From Gemmatimonadaceae bacterium (GTDB lineage Bacteria; Gemmatimonadota; Gemmatimonadetes; Gemmatimonadales; Gemmatimonadaceae): a stretch of DNA of 64,000 nt. Shown here in pieces: positions 26,661 through 35,073 of the stretch. Position numbers and translations under genes: made by a program. Under the pieces are notes generated by a model. The model did not search any database. It had not been told where the DNA came from and saw nothing but the letters and a program-made list of their open reading frames with translations. Location of the stretch: assembly GCA_025934775.1 (NCBI GenBank), contig JAICWO010000002.1, positions 1-64,000 on the forward strand, given 5' to 3'. Position 1 is the stretch's first letter, and every line of letters begins with the position of its first letter.

Positions 26661-28089
26661 GGTCGGCCGTTCTCCAGGCGGGATTCGTCTCTCATATGTT
26701 GGCGTCCGGCCGCCGGTTCCGCTATGCTGCGAGGCAACTTCAGGCTCGGGCTCGCCTACGTTCACCGGCATCTCCACCAACCTCGCGCTGATCGTCCTCG
26801 TCGTCTACACGGCGGCGTTCATCGCCGTCGGGTTGGTGATGGCGCGCCGCGTGAAGCGCGCCGACGACTTTCTCGTCGCGGGGCGGCGGCTCGGGCCGGG
26901 CCTCATCGCATCGACGTTTCTCGCGGCGAACATCGGCGCGGGCTCCACGTTGGGCGCGACCGGCCTCGGGTACGAACACGGCTGGAGCGCGTGGTGGTGG
27001 GTCGGGTGCGCGGGCATCGGCTCGCTCATTCTCGCGAACACCGTCGGCCCGAAGATCTGGACGCTCGCCGCGAACAAGGGCTGGCGCACGGTCGGCGACT
27101 TCCTCGACGATCGGTTCGGCCGGCCGGTGCGCGGGCTGGTCGCGGCGCTCCTATGGATCGCGACGTTGATGATTCTCGCCGGGCAGTTGTTCGCGATCTC
27201 GCAAATCCTCGCCGTCGTTGCGGGAACGCCGGTCTGGGCCGGCTGCTCGATCGGCGCGCTGATCGTCTCGGCGTATTTCGTTGCCGGCGGACTCTACTCG
27301 TCGGCCTGGGTCAACATGATCCAGATGACGGTGAAGCTCGTGGGCTTCGCGATCGCGATTCCCGTCGCGATCGCGGCGATCGGCGGCTGGTCGTCGCTCG
27401 ACGTCGCGGCGCACGCGACGACTCCGCTGACCGCGAAGCAGGTCATCGAGTACATCGCCGTGATTGTGCCGTCGTTCATCATTTCGCCGGGGCTCATTCA
27501 AAAACTCTACGGAGCCAAGGACGCGCGTACCGTGCGCGTGGGGGTGAGCTGGAACGCCGCGGTGCTGCTCCTCTACGCGTTCGCGCCGGCGATTCTCGGC
27601 ATCATTGGACACGCACGCTTCCCGAATATTCCGAGCGAGCAGGCGCTGCCCAAGGTCATGGTGGCGCTGATGCCGCCGTGGCTCGGCGTGCTAACGATCG
27701 CCGCGATTTTCTCCGCCGAGCTGAGCGCGAGCGACGCGGTCCTGTTCATGCTCGCGAGCTCGCTGAGCGTCGATCTGTTCAAGACGTTTCTCAAGCCGCA
27801 GGCCACGGACCGGCAGGTGCTGCTCGTCGGACGCCTCGCGGCGTTCGGCGGTGCGATCGTCGCCGTACTGATCGCGATCCAGCTCGGCTCGATCATCACC
27901 GCGCTCACCATATTCTATACGGTGATGGCGGCCGCGCTCACCGCGCCGCTGATCGTCGGCCTGTACTCGTGTCGCGCGACGATGCGCCGGGCGATATTCT
28001 CCATCATCGTCTCGGTAGCGGTGACGGCACTGACCAGGTCGGGGCTGTGGGGCACGCTTACCGGTTTCGTCATTATGCTTCTTCCATGA
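26659..28089 (+). CDS. Sodium:solute symporter family protein
   Basis: About 12-13 membrane spans of the SSS family, with RRVKRADDFLVAGRRLGPG, NIGAGSTLGATGLGYEHGWSAWW and RTVGDFLDDRFG in the usual order. It imports a solute with Na+. The start is uncertain: the only in-frame ATG that keeps helix 1 is at 26659, on top of the divergent start codon, and gives an odd 38-residue head. An ATC at 26770 just before STNLALIVLVVY is a plausible non-standard start. The stop overlaps the next gene (ATGA). Confidence 0.88.
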   Translation: MVGRSPGGIRLSYVGVRPPVPLCCEATSGSGSPTFTGISTNLALIVLVVYTAAFIAVGLVMARRVKRADDFLVAGRRLGPGLIASTFLAANIGAGSTLGATGLGYEHGWSAWWWVGCAGIGSLILANTVGPKIWTLAANKGWRTVGDFLDDRFGRPVRGLVAALLWIATLMILAGQLFAISQILAVVAGTPVWAGCSIGALIVSAYFVAGGLYSSAWVNMIQMTVKLVGFAIAIPVAIAAIGGWSSLDVAAHATTPLTAKQVIEYIAVIVPSFIISPGLIQKLYGAKDARTVRVGVSWNAAVLLLYAFAPAILGIIGHARFPNIPSEQALPKVMVALMPPWLGVLTIAAIFSAELSASDAVLFMLASSLSVDLFKTFLKPQATDRQVLLVGRLAAFGGAIVAVLIAIQLGSIITALTIFYTVMAAALTAPLIVGLYSCRATMRRAIFSIIVSVAVTALTRSGLWGTLTGFVIMLLP

Positions 28090-29138
28090 AACGACGCGAC
28101 TTTGTCGGAGCGATGGCGCTGGCCTCGGTGGCGCGGCCGCGCTGGCTCGAGGGCGAGATGCCGATTCCAGGCGGTGGTTCGATCACCGACGTCGAAGGGA
28201 TTCGCGTCGGGCATTTCACTGACGCGCGGCGCCCGACCGGGTGCACGGTCGTGCTGTACGAGCGCGGCGCCGTCGGCGGCGTCGACGTCCGCGGCTCGGC
28301 GCCCGGCACGCGCGAGACCGATCTCCTCCGGCCGATCAATCTCGTCGATCGGGTGAACGCGGTCGTGCTCGCCGGCGGCAGCGCCTTCGGCCTCGACGCG
28401 GCGTCGGGCGTGATGCGCTACCTCGACGAGCACGGCGCCGGCTTCGCGACGGCGGGCGGCAAGGTGCCGATCGTACCCGCGGCGGTGCTCTACGATCTCA
28501 CGGTCGGCGACGGCAAGATCCGCCCGACCGCGGAATCGGGCTACCAGGCGTGCCAGCACGCGGCGACCGGCCCGGTGGCCGAGGGCAACGTCGGCGCCGG
28601 CGCGGGCGCGACGGTAGGCAAGCTGCTCGGCAGCCATCCGATGAAGGGCGGCATCGGCACGTCGAGCATCACGCTGGCGAACGGGCTCGTCGTCGCGGCG
28701 ATCGTGGCGGTGAATTGCGTCGGCGACGTCATCGATCACGAAACTGGAAAGATCGTGGCGGGCGCGCGCACGCCGGACGGTAAGAGTTTCCTCAATCAAG
28801 TGAAGGCGATCCGCACGGGCGCCGGCGTCGCGCCCGGCGGGACGGGCCAGAACACGACGATCGGCGTGATCGCGACCAACGCGAAGTTCGACAAGACGCA
28901 GATGACGAAGATCGCGCAGATGGGCCACGACGGCATGGCGCGCGCCATCAATCCGTCGCACACGTCGTACGACGGCGACACGCTGTTCGCGCTGAGCACG
29001 GGCACGTCATCGGTGAACGCCACCCTCGTCGGCGTCGGGGCGCTCGCGGCGGAGGTGGTCTCCGACGCGATCGTACGCGCCGTCATGACGGCGACGTCGA
29101 TCCCGGGCTATCCGAGCTACCGCGACGTCCAGCACTGA
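28086..29138 (+). CDS. P1/DmpA-family aminopeptidase (S58)
   Basis: 350 residues; MKRRDFVGAMALASVA suggests Tat export. The family pattern is clear: ITDVEGIRVGHFTD, VVLAGGSAFGLDAASGVMRYL, GNVGAGAGATVGKLLG, and a probable autocleavage/nucleophile site in GGTGQNTTIGVIATNA (cleavage before Thr). Such enzymes are beta-aminopeptidases or D-amidases that self-process into two chains. It overlaps the symporter stop by 4 bases, so hydrolysis and uptake of the product are probably linked. Confidence 0.92.
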   Translation: MKRRDFVGAMALASVARPRWLEGEMPIPGGGSITDVEGIRVGHFTDARRPTGCTVVLYERGAVGGVDVRGSAPGTRETDLLRPINLVDRVNAVVLAGGSAFGLDAASGVMRYLDEHGAGFATAGGKVPIVPAAVLYDLTVGDGKIRPTAESGYQACQHAATGPVAEGNVGAGAGATVGKLLGSHPMKGGIGTSSITLANGLVVAAIVAVNCVGDVIDHETGKIVAGARTPDGKSFLNQVKAIRTGAGVAPGGTGQNTTIGVIATNAKFDKTQMTKIAQMGHDGMARAINPSHTSYDGDTLFALSTGTSSVNATLVGVGALAAEVVSDAIVRAVMTATSIPGYPSYRDVQH

Positions 29139-29150
29139 GGCGGCCGGCTC

Positions 29151-29495
29151 GTGGCGATCACTCCGTCCTATCGAACGTTCGTCCTCGAGCAGCTCGGCCG
29201 CGTGATTCCCGGGATCCGGTCGCGCAGCATGTTTGGCGGCGTCGGCATCTACGCGGACGACGTGTTCTTTGCGCTGATCGCGAGCGACATGCTGTACTTC
29301 AAGGTGAGCGACCGCAATCGCGCGGACTACGAGGCGCGCGGCATGAATCCGTTCCGGCCGTTCGGCGAGCACGGCGAGGTGATGAGCTACTTCCAGGTTC
29401 CCGAGGACGTGCTGGAGGATCTCGAGGAGCTGCGCGCGTGGGCCGACAAAGCGATCGCGGTGGCCGGCGCGAAAAGGCGCAAGCGCACGAGCTGA
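29151..29495 (+). CDS. TfoX/Sxy N-terminal domain protein
   Basis: 114 residues from a GTG at 29151. The TfoX_N fold is recognisable: SRSMFGGVGIYADDVFFALI, DMLYFKVSDRNRADYEARGM and PFGEHGEVMSYFQVPEDVLED. Only the N-terminal domain is present, as in many stand-alone bacterial members; a role in competence is not implied. It ends convergently with ftcD. Confidence 0.88.
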   Translation: MAITPSYRTFVLEQLGRVIPGIRSRSMFGGVGIYADDVFFALIASDMLYFKVSDRNRADYEARGMNPFRPFGEHGEVMSYFQVPEDVLEDLEELRAWADKAIAVAGAKRRKRTS

Positions 29496-29514
29496 CGGCG
29501 CGCTCGCGCGTCAG
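29492..29514. terminator. Possible bidirectional hairpin between convergent genes
   Basis: CTGACG at 29492-29497 pairs with CGTCAG at 29509-29514, with a short CGC/GCG inner stem and one unpaired base. It overlaps the TfoX-like stop codon. No T-run follows. Confidence 0.35.
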
Positions 29515-29564
29515 GCTTGGTTCGCGCGGCTCTGTGCGCGCGCCCACGCCCGCCTGAGCGGCGG

Positions 29565-31091
29565 CTACGCGCCGATCGCGGCGTCGACGGCGGCCGTGGC
29601 GCGGTCGGTCGAGCGGCGGCACTGCGCGAGGAGCTGGTTGCCTTCCTCGACGAGCCCCGCGCCGCGCGACCGGTCGCTCAATGATGATACGTTAATCCTA
29701 ACATTGTAAACCGCGCCCCGGCACGCCGCCTCGGCGAGCAGCGCCGCGACCGCGGCGTCGGAGACCGCGTTCGTGTTCCCCTTGGTCGCGCAGACCGCCG
29801 CCAGCGCCGCCACCTGCGCGCACGCGCGCGCCGTCTCGAGCGGAACCTCGGCGGCGCCGAGCAGCGCGTCGGTGATCGCGGCCTGCCGCGCGTTCGCGGC
29901 GTCCTCCGGCTCGTTCGGCATCTTGTACGCGGCCGTCACCGCGCCGTACGACTCCGCGTCCCGCTTCACGAGCTCGGACAGCGTGCTCACCAGCGCCGCC
30001 GCCTCGAGGCCGAGCGCGCGCATCTCGGCGTCGACCGCGGCGTATTTCTTCCGGCCCGCCGTGAGGCCGCCGACCATCTGCGCGAGGGCCGCGGCAAGCG
30101 CGCCGACGTGCGCCGCGACGCTGCCGCCGCCCGGCGTCGGCGCCGATGACGCGACCGACGCGACGAACCCGCTCAGGGATTCGCCGCCCTGCATCGCGGC
30201 GCGCACCTTGTGCTCGAGCACCATTGCCGGCTTGAAGTCGCGAAGCTGGATGTGCCGCGCGGCCGTGTCGAACAGCACCCTCTCGGGCACCAGGCCGACG
30301 ATCTCGCTCCAGGTGGGCGACACGCCAAGCGCTTCCGCTTCCATCTTGACCGTGTCGAACGCGCGGTAGAGCGGCGTCTTCTCCGTGTCGACGAGATTCA
30401 TCGACACCTGCGCCTGCGCGTCGACCTCGAGGCCAAGGCCTTTCACGTAGCGGAGTCCGCCCGACGACCCGCGCACCGCTTTGGCGACCGCTTTCGCCAC
30501 GGGGAGGTTCGCGGCAGGTCCGAGATACACGTTGTACGCGACGAGGAATGGCCGCGCGCCGATCGCGGTCGCACCGGCGCTGGAATGAATCGTCTTGGGC
30601 CCGAAGTCCGGCACGCGATTGGCCGCGCCGGCGCTCATCTCGTCGCGAATGCCCTCGAACTCGCCGCGGCGAATGTCGGCGAGGTTCTCGCGATCGGGGC
30701 GCGTGGCGGCGCGCTCGTATAAGAAAACTGGTATCTCGAGCTCGCGCCCCACCCGCTCGCCGAGCGTGCGCGCGAGCACGATGCAGTCCTCCATCGTGGC
30801 GCCCTCGAGCGGAATGAACGGCACGACGTCCGTCGCGCCCATGCGCGGATGCTCGCCGGTGTGCTGGTTGAGATCGATCCGCTCGCGCGCGGCGCGAATC
30901 CCGGCGAACGCCGCGTCGACCGCGCGCTCGACGGGAACGACGAACGTGACGACGGTTCGGTTATGCGACGCGTCGGAGGACACATCGAGCACGGCCACGC
31001 CCTCGACGGCGGCGATGGCGTCTCGGATCTGAGCGACGATCTCCGGGCGGCGCCCCTCGGAGAAATTCGGCACGCATTCGACGAGCTTCAT
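29565..31091 (-). CDS. ftcD: Glutamate formimidoyltransferase / formimido-THF cyclodeaminase fusion
   Basis: A 508-residue two-domain enzyme that moves the formimino group to THF and cyclises it, linking histidine degradation to folate. The transferase covers about 1-300 (MKLVECVPNFSEGR, GEHPRMGATDVVPFIP); the cyclodeaminase about 310-500 (SVASSAPTPGGGSVAAHVGALAAALAQMV). Bacteria often have the domains separate, so the fusion is noteworthy. No hut genes are in the window. AT-rich codon patches lie at 29679-29711 and 30716-30735. Confidence 0.95.
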   Translation of the reverse strand: MKLVECVPNFSEGRRPEIVAQIRDAIAAVEGVAVLDVSSDASHNRTVVTFVVPVERAVDAAFAGIRAARERIDLNQHTGEHPRMGATDVVPFIPLEGATMEDCIVLARTLGERVGRELEIPVFLYERAATRPDRENLADIRRGEFEGIRDEMSAGAANRVPDFGPKTIHSSAGATAIGARPFLVAYNVYLGPAANLPVAKAVAKAVRGSSGGLRYVKGLGLEVDAQAQVSMNLVDTEKTPLYRAFDTVKMEAEALGVSPTWSEIVGLVPERVLFDTAARHIQLRDFKPAMVLEHKVRAAMQGGESLSGFVASVASSAPTPGGGSVAAHVGALAAALAQMVGGLTAGRKKYAAVDAEMRALGLEAAALVSTLSELVKRDAESYGAVTAAYKMPNEPEDAANARQAAITDALLGAAEVPLETARACAQVAALAAVCATKGNTNAVSDAAVAALLAEAACRGAVYNVRINVSSLSDRSRGAGLVEEGNQLLAQCRRSTDRATAAVDAAIGA

Positions 31092-31134
31092 GCGACGAGC
31101 TTCATGGTGATCGGTTCGAAGAGACGAGCGGAAT

Positions 31135-31947
31135 CTACTGCTGGTCTTGCCGCACGCGCTCGAGCAGCCACGCGTGCATGCGCGGATTGCCCATCACGAT
31201 GCCGGTGTGCGTCACGCGCACGGGTTCGCCGGCGACGCCCGTGACGATCCCGCCCGCTTCGCGCACGAGCAGCACGCCCGCGGCGATGTCCCAAGGCGCG
31301 AGCGACAGCTCCCAGAACCCCTCGAAGCGTCCGCAGGCGACGTCCGCGAAATCGAGCGCGGCGGCGCCCGGCCGCCGAATGCCGGCGGTCTGCTCCATGA
31401 TCGGCCGCAGCATTCGCAAATACTCATCGACGTCCGGCCCGCCCTTGAACGGCATCCCCGTGCCGATCAGCGCGCGGAGGGGATCGTCGATCGTGGACAC
31501 GGCGATCCGCTGTCCGGCGAGCCGGGCGCCGCCGCCCTTGGTCGCGGTGAACAGCTCGCCGTTCGCCGGATTGAGAATTGCGCCGGCGACGATCTCGTCG
31601 TCGACGAGCGCGGCGATCGAGACCGCGTACCAGGGAAAGCCATGCAGAAAGTTCGTCGTGCCGTCGAGCGGATCGGCGACGAACACGAGCCCCGATCGAT
31701 CCTCCATCACCGGCGAGCCTTCTTCGGCGAGCAGCTTGGCGTCGGGATGTCGCGCGCGCACGACGTCGGCGATGGCGGCTTCGGAGGCGCGGTCGACATC
31801 CGACACGAAGTCCGCACGCGACTTGTTTTCCCACGTGAGCGACGCGCGATTCGCCGCGCCCGCGCGAATGATCTCCGCCGCGCGCGCCGCGGCCGCCACG
31901 CAGGTCGCCAGCAGCGCGCGATGGCTATTATGTTGATCGGATGTCAC
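31135..31947 (-). CDS. suhB: Inositol monophosphatase family protein
   Basis: 270 residues if the ATG at 31947 is used; the true start may be the GTG at codon 17, since the ATG overlaps the divergent trpS start. Mg-binding motifs are clear: LLAEEGSP, FVADPLDGTTNFLHGFPWYAVSIA, and WDIAAGVLLVREAGG. It hydrolyses inositol-1-phosphate or related sugar phosphates; SuhB also has an rRNA antitermination role in some bacteria. The name suhB is by family, not by proof of that role. Confidence 0.9.
   Translation of the reverse strand: MTSDQHNSHRALLATCVAAAARAAEIIRAGAANRASLTWENKSRADFVSDVDRASEAAIADVVRARHPDAKLLAEEGSPVMEDRSGLVFVADPLDGTTNFLHGFPWYAVSIAALVDDEIVAGAILNPANGELFTATKGGGARLAGQRIAVSTIDDPLRALIGTGMPFKGGPDVDEYLRMLRPIMEQTAGIRRPGAAALDFADVACGRFEGFWELSLAPWDIAAGVLLVREAGGIVTGVAGEPVRVTHTGIVMGNPRMHAWLLERVRQDQQ
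31926..31932. promoter_or_regulatory. Candidate shared -10 for trpS and the phosphatase gene
   Basis: TATTAT at 31926-31931 lies 9 bases before the trpS ATG; transcription would start about 2-4 bases before the ATG, giving a nearly leaderless mRNA. On the opposite strand the same island reads CATAAT (31932-31927), a good -10 that would start phosphatase mRNA inside the currently annotated N terminus. The island stands out in GC-rich sequence. -35 matches are poor. Confidence 0.35.
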
Positions 31948-32954
31948 GGATCTTCAGTGGAATACAGCCGTCCGGGGAGCTGCACATCGGCAACTACCTC
32001 GGCGCGGTGAGGAATTGGGTGCGGCTCCAGCACGAGTTCGAGTCGATCTTCTGCGTCGTCGACTACCACGCGATCACGCTGCCGTACGAGCCCGACATGC
32101 TGCGCGAGCGCCGGCATGCGATGGCCGTGTCGCTGCTCGCGGCCGGAATCGACCCGAATGTCTGCACGCTCTTCGTTCAGTCGCAGGTTCCGGAACATAC
32201 CGAGCTCGCGTGGTTCTTCAACACCATCACGCCGCTCGGTGAGCTCGAGCGCCAGACGCAATTCAAGGAAAAATCGCAGCGGCAGGAGAGCGTCGCCGCG
32301 GGCATCCTGAATTATCCCGTCCTGCAGGCCGCGGACATTCTGCTCTACCGCGCCGACACCGTCCCTGTCGGCGAAGATCAGGTGCAGCATCTCGAGCTCT
32401 CGCGCGTCGTCGCGCGCAAATGGAACTCGATGTTCGGCCGGCGCACCGGGCGCACGCTCGATGACGGCACCGAGGAGCGGGAAGCCTTCTTCCCCGAGCC
32501 GCAGGCGCTGCTCACGCCGACGCGCCGCATCATGGGCCTCGACGGGCACGCGAAGATGTCCAAGTCGATGGGCAATACGATCGCGCTGCTCGAGACGCCG
32601 GAACAGATCTGGGCCAAGCTGCGCCCGGCCGTGACCGATCCCAAGCGCATCAAGAGGACCGATCCCGGGACGCCGGAGGTTTGCAACATTTATCATTTGC
32701 ACAAGGCGTTCAGTCCGCCCGAGACGGTCGAGCATGTCGCGCACATGTGCCGGACCGCCGGCTGGGGGTGCATCGACTGCAAGAAGGTGCTGGCCGAGTC
32801 GATGGAGACGGAGCTCGTGCCGATCCGTCGCCGGGCCGCTGAGCTTGCGGCCGATCCGAGCAGAGTGGACGATGCGCTCGCTTCCGGGGCGGCCCATTGC
32901 CGCGCGATCGCGCGCGAGACGATCGACGCCGCGCGCGAGCGGATGGGCTTCTGA
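31941..32954 (+). CDS. trpS: Tryptophan--tRNA ligase
   Basis: 337 residues, class I synthetase that charges tRNA-Trp. The HIGH-type motif is HIGN at residues 15-18 and the KMSKS motif lies near residue 205 (HAKMSKSMGN). The start MSRIFSGIQPSG is conserved in the family, so the ATG at 31941 is secure even though it sits 7 bases inside the annotated phosphatase frame. An AT-rich patch at 32679-32705 encodes CNIYHLHK. Confidence 0.96.
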   Translation: MSRIFSGIQPSGELHIGNYLGAVRNWVRLQHEFESIFCVVDYHAITLPYEPDMLRERRHAMAVSLLAAGIDPNVCTLFVQSQVPEHTELAWFFNTITPLGELERQTQFKEKSQRQESVAAGILNYPVLQAADILLYRADTVPVGEDQVQHLELSRVVARKWNSMFGRRTGRTLDDGTEEREAFFPEPQALLTPTRRIMGLDGHAKMSKSMGNTIALLETPEQIWAKLRPAVTDPKRIKRTDPGTPEVCNIYHLHKAFSPPETVEHVAHMCRTAGWGCIDCKKVLAESMETELVPIRRRAAELAADPSRVDDALASGAAHCRAIARETIDAARERMGF

Positions 32955-33020
32955 TCGCACGCGAGCGAAGCGCCGGCACGCGGCATGGGCCGTGCATTTT
33001 TGGGGGTATCACTTTCCCAG

Positions 33021-33278
33021 ATGGCTATGCGGTACTTCGGTCGGGATTTGATCCAGCGTCTCATGGGGCGGGTTCGGGCCTGGGTGGCGGATTGGCGGGC
33101 GCGCCGAAGCATCATTCCGCATTTCCAGTTGAGTCTTGCGCCGGCGCTGCATCGCGATGTCACGCCGAACGGCGTCAGGTTTTACTGTCTCTGTGCGTGC
33201 TGCGGCGCGCGACTCGACGCGAGCGCCACGCTCTGCGAGGAGTGCGCGCAGAAGACCCGCTCGGTGCGGCCGCAATGA
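33021..33278 (+). CDS. Small protein with C-terminal zinc-ribbon
   Basis: 85 residues from the ATG at 33021 (an earlier ATG at 32985 gives 97). Two Cys pairs, CACC and CEEC, with a Leu-rich spacer form a probable zinc ribbon in the last 40 residues. The N-terminal half is basic and helical. No family recognised. It lies between trpS and a small membrane protein on the same strand. Confidence 0.55.
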   Translation: MAMRYFGRDLIQRLMGRVRAWVADWRARRSIIPHFQLSLAPALHRDVTPNGVRFYCLCACCGARLDASATLCEECAQKTRSVRPQ

Positions 33279-33297
33279 GAACGGGGCGAGGCGAGGC

Positions 33298-33423
33298 ATG
33301 ATGCTCGCCTCGCCTCCGCCGCTCGGCCGACCCTGGCTCGAGCCGTTCGTCATTCTTGTCGCGCTTCTCCTGCCCTGGGCCTGGGTGGCCGTGCTCGACC
33401 GGCTCCTCCGCCGGATCCGCTGA
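33298..33423 (+). CDS. Small single-pass membrane protein (41 aa)
   Basis: ATG at 33298 (or 33301) opens a 41-residue frame with one hydrophobic helix, EPFVILVALLLPWAWVAVL, followed by DRLLRRIR. GGCGAGGC upstream is a weak ribosome-binding site. Its TGA is followed at once by the GTG of the next membrane protein, supporting translation, but the evidence is modest. Confidence 0.4.
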   Translation: MMLASPPPLGRPWLEPFVILVALLLPWAWVAVLDRLLRRIR

Positions 33424-33933
33424 GTGTTCGCCGGACACGCCGCGATCGCCATGGGCGCCAAGGGTGCCCGGCCTCGAATCCCCATCGCCTTGCTCGTGCC
33501 GATCGCGTTCGCGCCCGATTGGATCGAGCTCGTGCTGAACCTCGCCGGACGCGAGAGCCGCGTCGCTTCGCACTCGCTGGTCAGTGTCTGCATCGGTTCG
33601 TTGGCCGTCGCGATCGTCTACGCGCTCTCGACACGATCCGTGATCGATGCGGGAGTCGTCGGCGCGACCTACCTGTCGCACTGGGGAGCGGATTTCATCA
33701 CCGGACTCAAACCGACCTGGCCGGGGGGGCCCAACGTCGGGCTCATGCTCTACTCGCACCCGCTCCGCGACGCGATGCTCGAATGCGCGCTCATCGCGGC
33801 GTGCTGGCTGCTCTACCGCCGCTCGCTGCCGGCGGCCTCACGCAATCGCATCCTCGCGTGGCTCATTCCGATCGGTCTGATCGCGATGCAGGTCACGTTC
33901 GAGGTGGTGCAGAATCCGAGTCTCGTGCTCTAG
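33424..33933 (+). CDS. Membrane-bound metal-dependent hydrolase-like protein (DUF457/YdjM-like)
   Basis: 169 residues with four to five membrane spans. The pattern MFAGHAAIAMGAKG, then LLVPIAFAPDWIEL and SHSLVSVCIGSLAV, matches the YdjM/LexA-regulated inner membrane family with conserved His and Asp residues (H5, D32, H50). GTG start directly abuts the previous stop. Biochemical role unknown. Confidence 0.72.
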   Translation: MFAGHAAIAMGAKGARPRIPIALLVPIAFAPDWIELVLNLAGRESRVASHSLVSVCIGSLAVAIVYALSTRSVIDAGVVGATYLSHWGADFITGLKPTWPGGPNVGLMLYSHPLRDAMLECALIAACWLLYRRSLPAASRNRILAWLIPIGLIAMQVTFEVVQNPSLVL

Positions 33934-34060
33934 TGTTCGCCGGTTGGCGGCTGACCGCCGTCACTGGCGTCGCGAAGCCGCGCGCGGCATTTTCCGACGA
34001 GCCCGCCACGAGCCGCATGCGTCTTGCAACATTGCACCGCGAACTCAACGCGAGCGAATC

Positions 34061-34321
34061 ATGGCTGACGACAGGGGCCCACGCGGTCTCGTCACGCTGG
34101 TCTGCCTGACCTGCGGCAACGAAAAGTTTTACGATCGCTCGGTGCCGAGCGCCGTCACGTGCGAGAAGTGCGGCGGCACCGTTTTCCGGAACTTTGCCAC
34201 ACCCACCGAGCCCGACGACGCCTCCATCGCTCAGCTCGAAGAACAGGCGCGCAGCATCAGCTACGGCGACTCGTCGCCGGACACGGCGCCTGGCGACGTG
34301 CGCGACCTCGATTCGCGCTGA
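34061..34321 (+). CDS. Small zinc-ribbon protein
   Basis: 86 residues. CLTCGNEKFYDRSVPSAVTCEKCG carries two CXXC pairs 17 residues apart, a zinc ribbon, followed by an acidic tail. Similar short proteins are common in Gemmatimonadota, with no known function. The 127 bases before it contain no other gene. Confidence 0.7.
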   Translation: MADDRGPRGLVTLVCLTCGNEKFYDRSVPSAVTCEKCGGTVFRNFATPTEPDDASIAQLEEQARSISYGDSSPDTAPGDVRDLDSR

Positions 34322-34395
34322 GCTCCGCGGCGGCGCCGGGCGGGAGTGATCGCATCGCTATCGATCTCCTCGCCGGCGCCGCGCAATCATCGGCG

Positions 34396-35073
34396 TTGAC
34401 CGGCCTCGCCGCGACGCTGCGCCTCACCGTCCTCGGCAAGCTCCTGCTCGCGACGCTGCTTGGCGGCGTGATCGGGCTCGAGCGCGAGCTGGCGGGGAAG
34501 CCCGCCGGGCTTCGTACGAATATGCTCATCTGCGTCGGGGCCGCGCTGTTCATGCAGCTCTCGATCGACGTCGCCGAGATCGGCTTCTCCCCCGACGGGC
34601 ATCCGTTCGGCGACACCACGCGCATCGCGGCGCAGATCGTCTCCGGCATCGGCTTCCTGGGCGCGGGGGCGATTCTGCACAGCGAGGGGGCCGTCATCGG
34701 CCTCACGACCGCCGCCACCGTGTGGCTCGTCGCGGCGATCGGCGCCGCGGTGGGGGCCGGCGCGTACGTCGACGCGATCGGTGGGACCGTGCTCATCATG
34801 CTCGTGCTGATCGGACTCCGGCCGGTCGAGCGCAAGCTGCTCGCGAAGCGGCGGCGCATCCACGCGATCGTGCGCATCAAGACCGGCGTCTCGTTTTCGA
34901 CGATCGAGAAGATTCTCAACGACCACGCGCTCCACATCGCCGGCCGGCGCGTGTTCGAGCACGACACCGACCGCACGTTCGAGCTCGATCTGATCGGACC
35001 GAACGCCCAGCTCGAGCGCGCCATCGGCGCCCTGCGCGCGGATAATGACGTGATCAGCGCCGTCAGCGAATGA
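34396..35073 (+). CDS. MgtC/SapB family membrane protein
   Basis: About 225 residues. The MgtC signature is clear: GGVIGLERELAGKPAGLRTN, VCVGAALF-like helix, then SGIGFLGAGAILHSEG and GLTTAATVWLVAAIG. The C-terminal part resembles the cytoplasmic ACT-like domain. No ATG or GTG is well placed; a TTG at 34396 precedes TGLAATLRLTVLG, and a CTG at 34318 overlapping the previous stop is another option. Linked by magnesium or virulence in other species; not inferred here. The stop overlaps the next start (ATGA). Confidence 0.85.
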   Translation: MTGLAATLRLTVLGKLLLATLLGGVIGLERELAGKPAGLRTNMLICVGAALFMQLSIDVAEIGFSPDGHPFGDTTRIAAQIVSGIGFLGAGAILHSEGAVIGLTTAATVWLVAAIGAAVGAGAYVDAIGGTVLIMLVLIGLRPVERKLLAKRRRIHAIVRIKTGVSFSTIEKILNDHALHIAGRRVFEHDTDRTFELDLIGPNAQLERAIGALRADNDVISAVSE

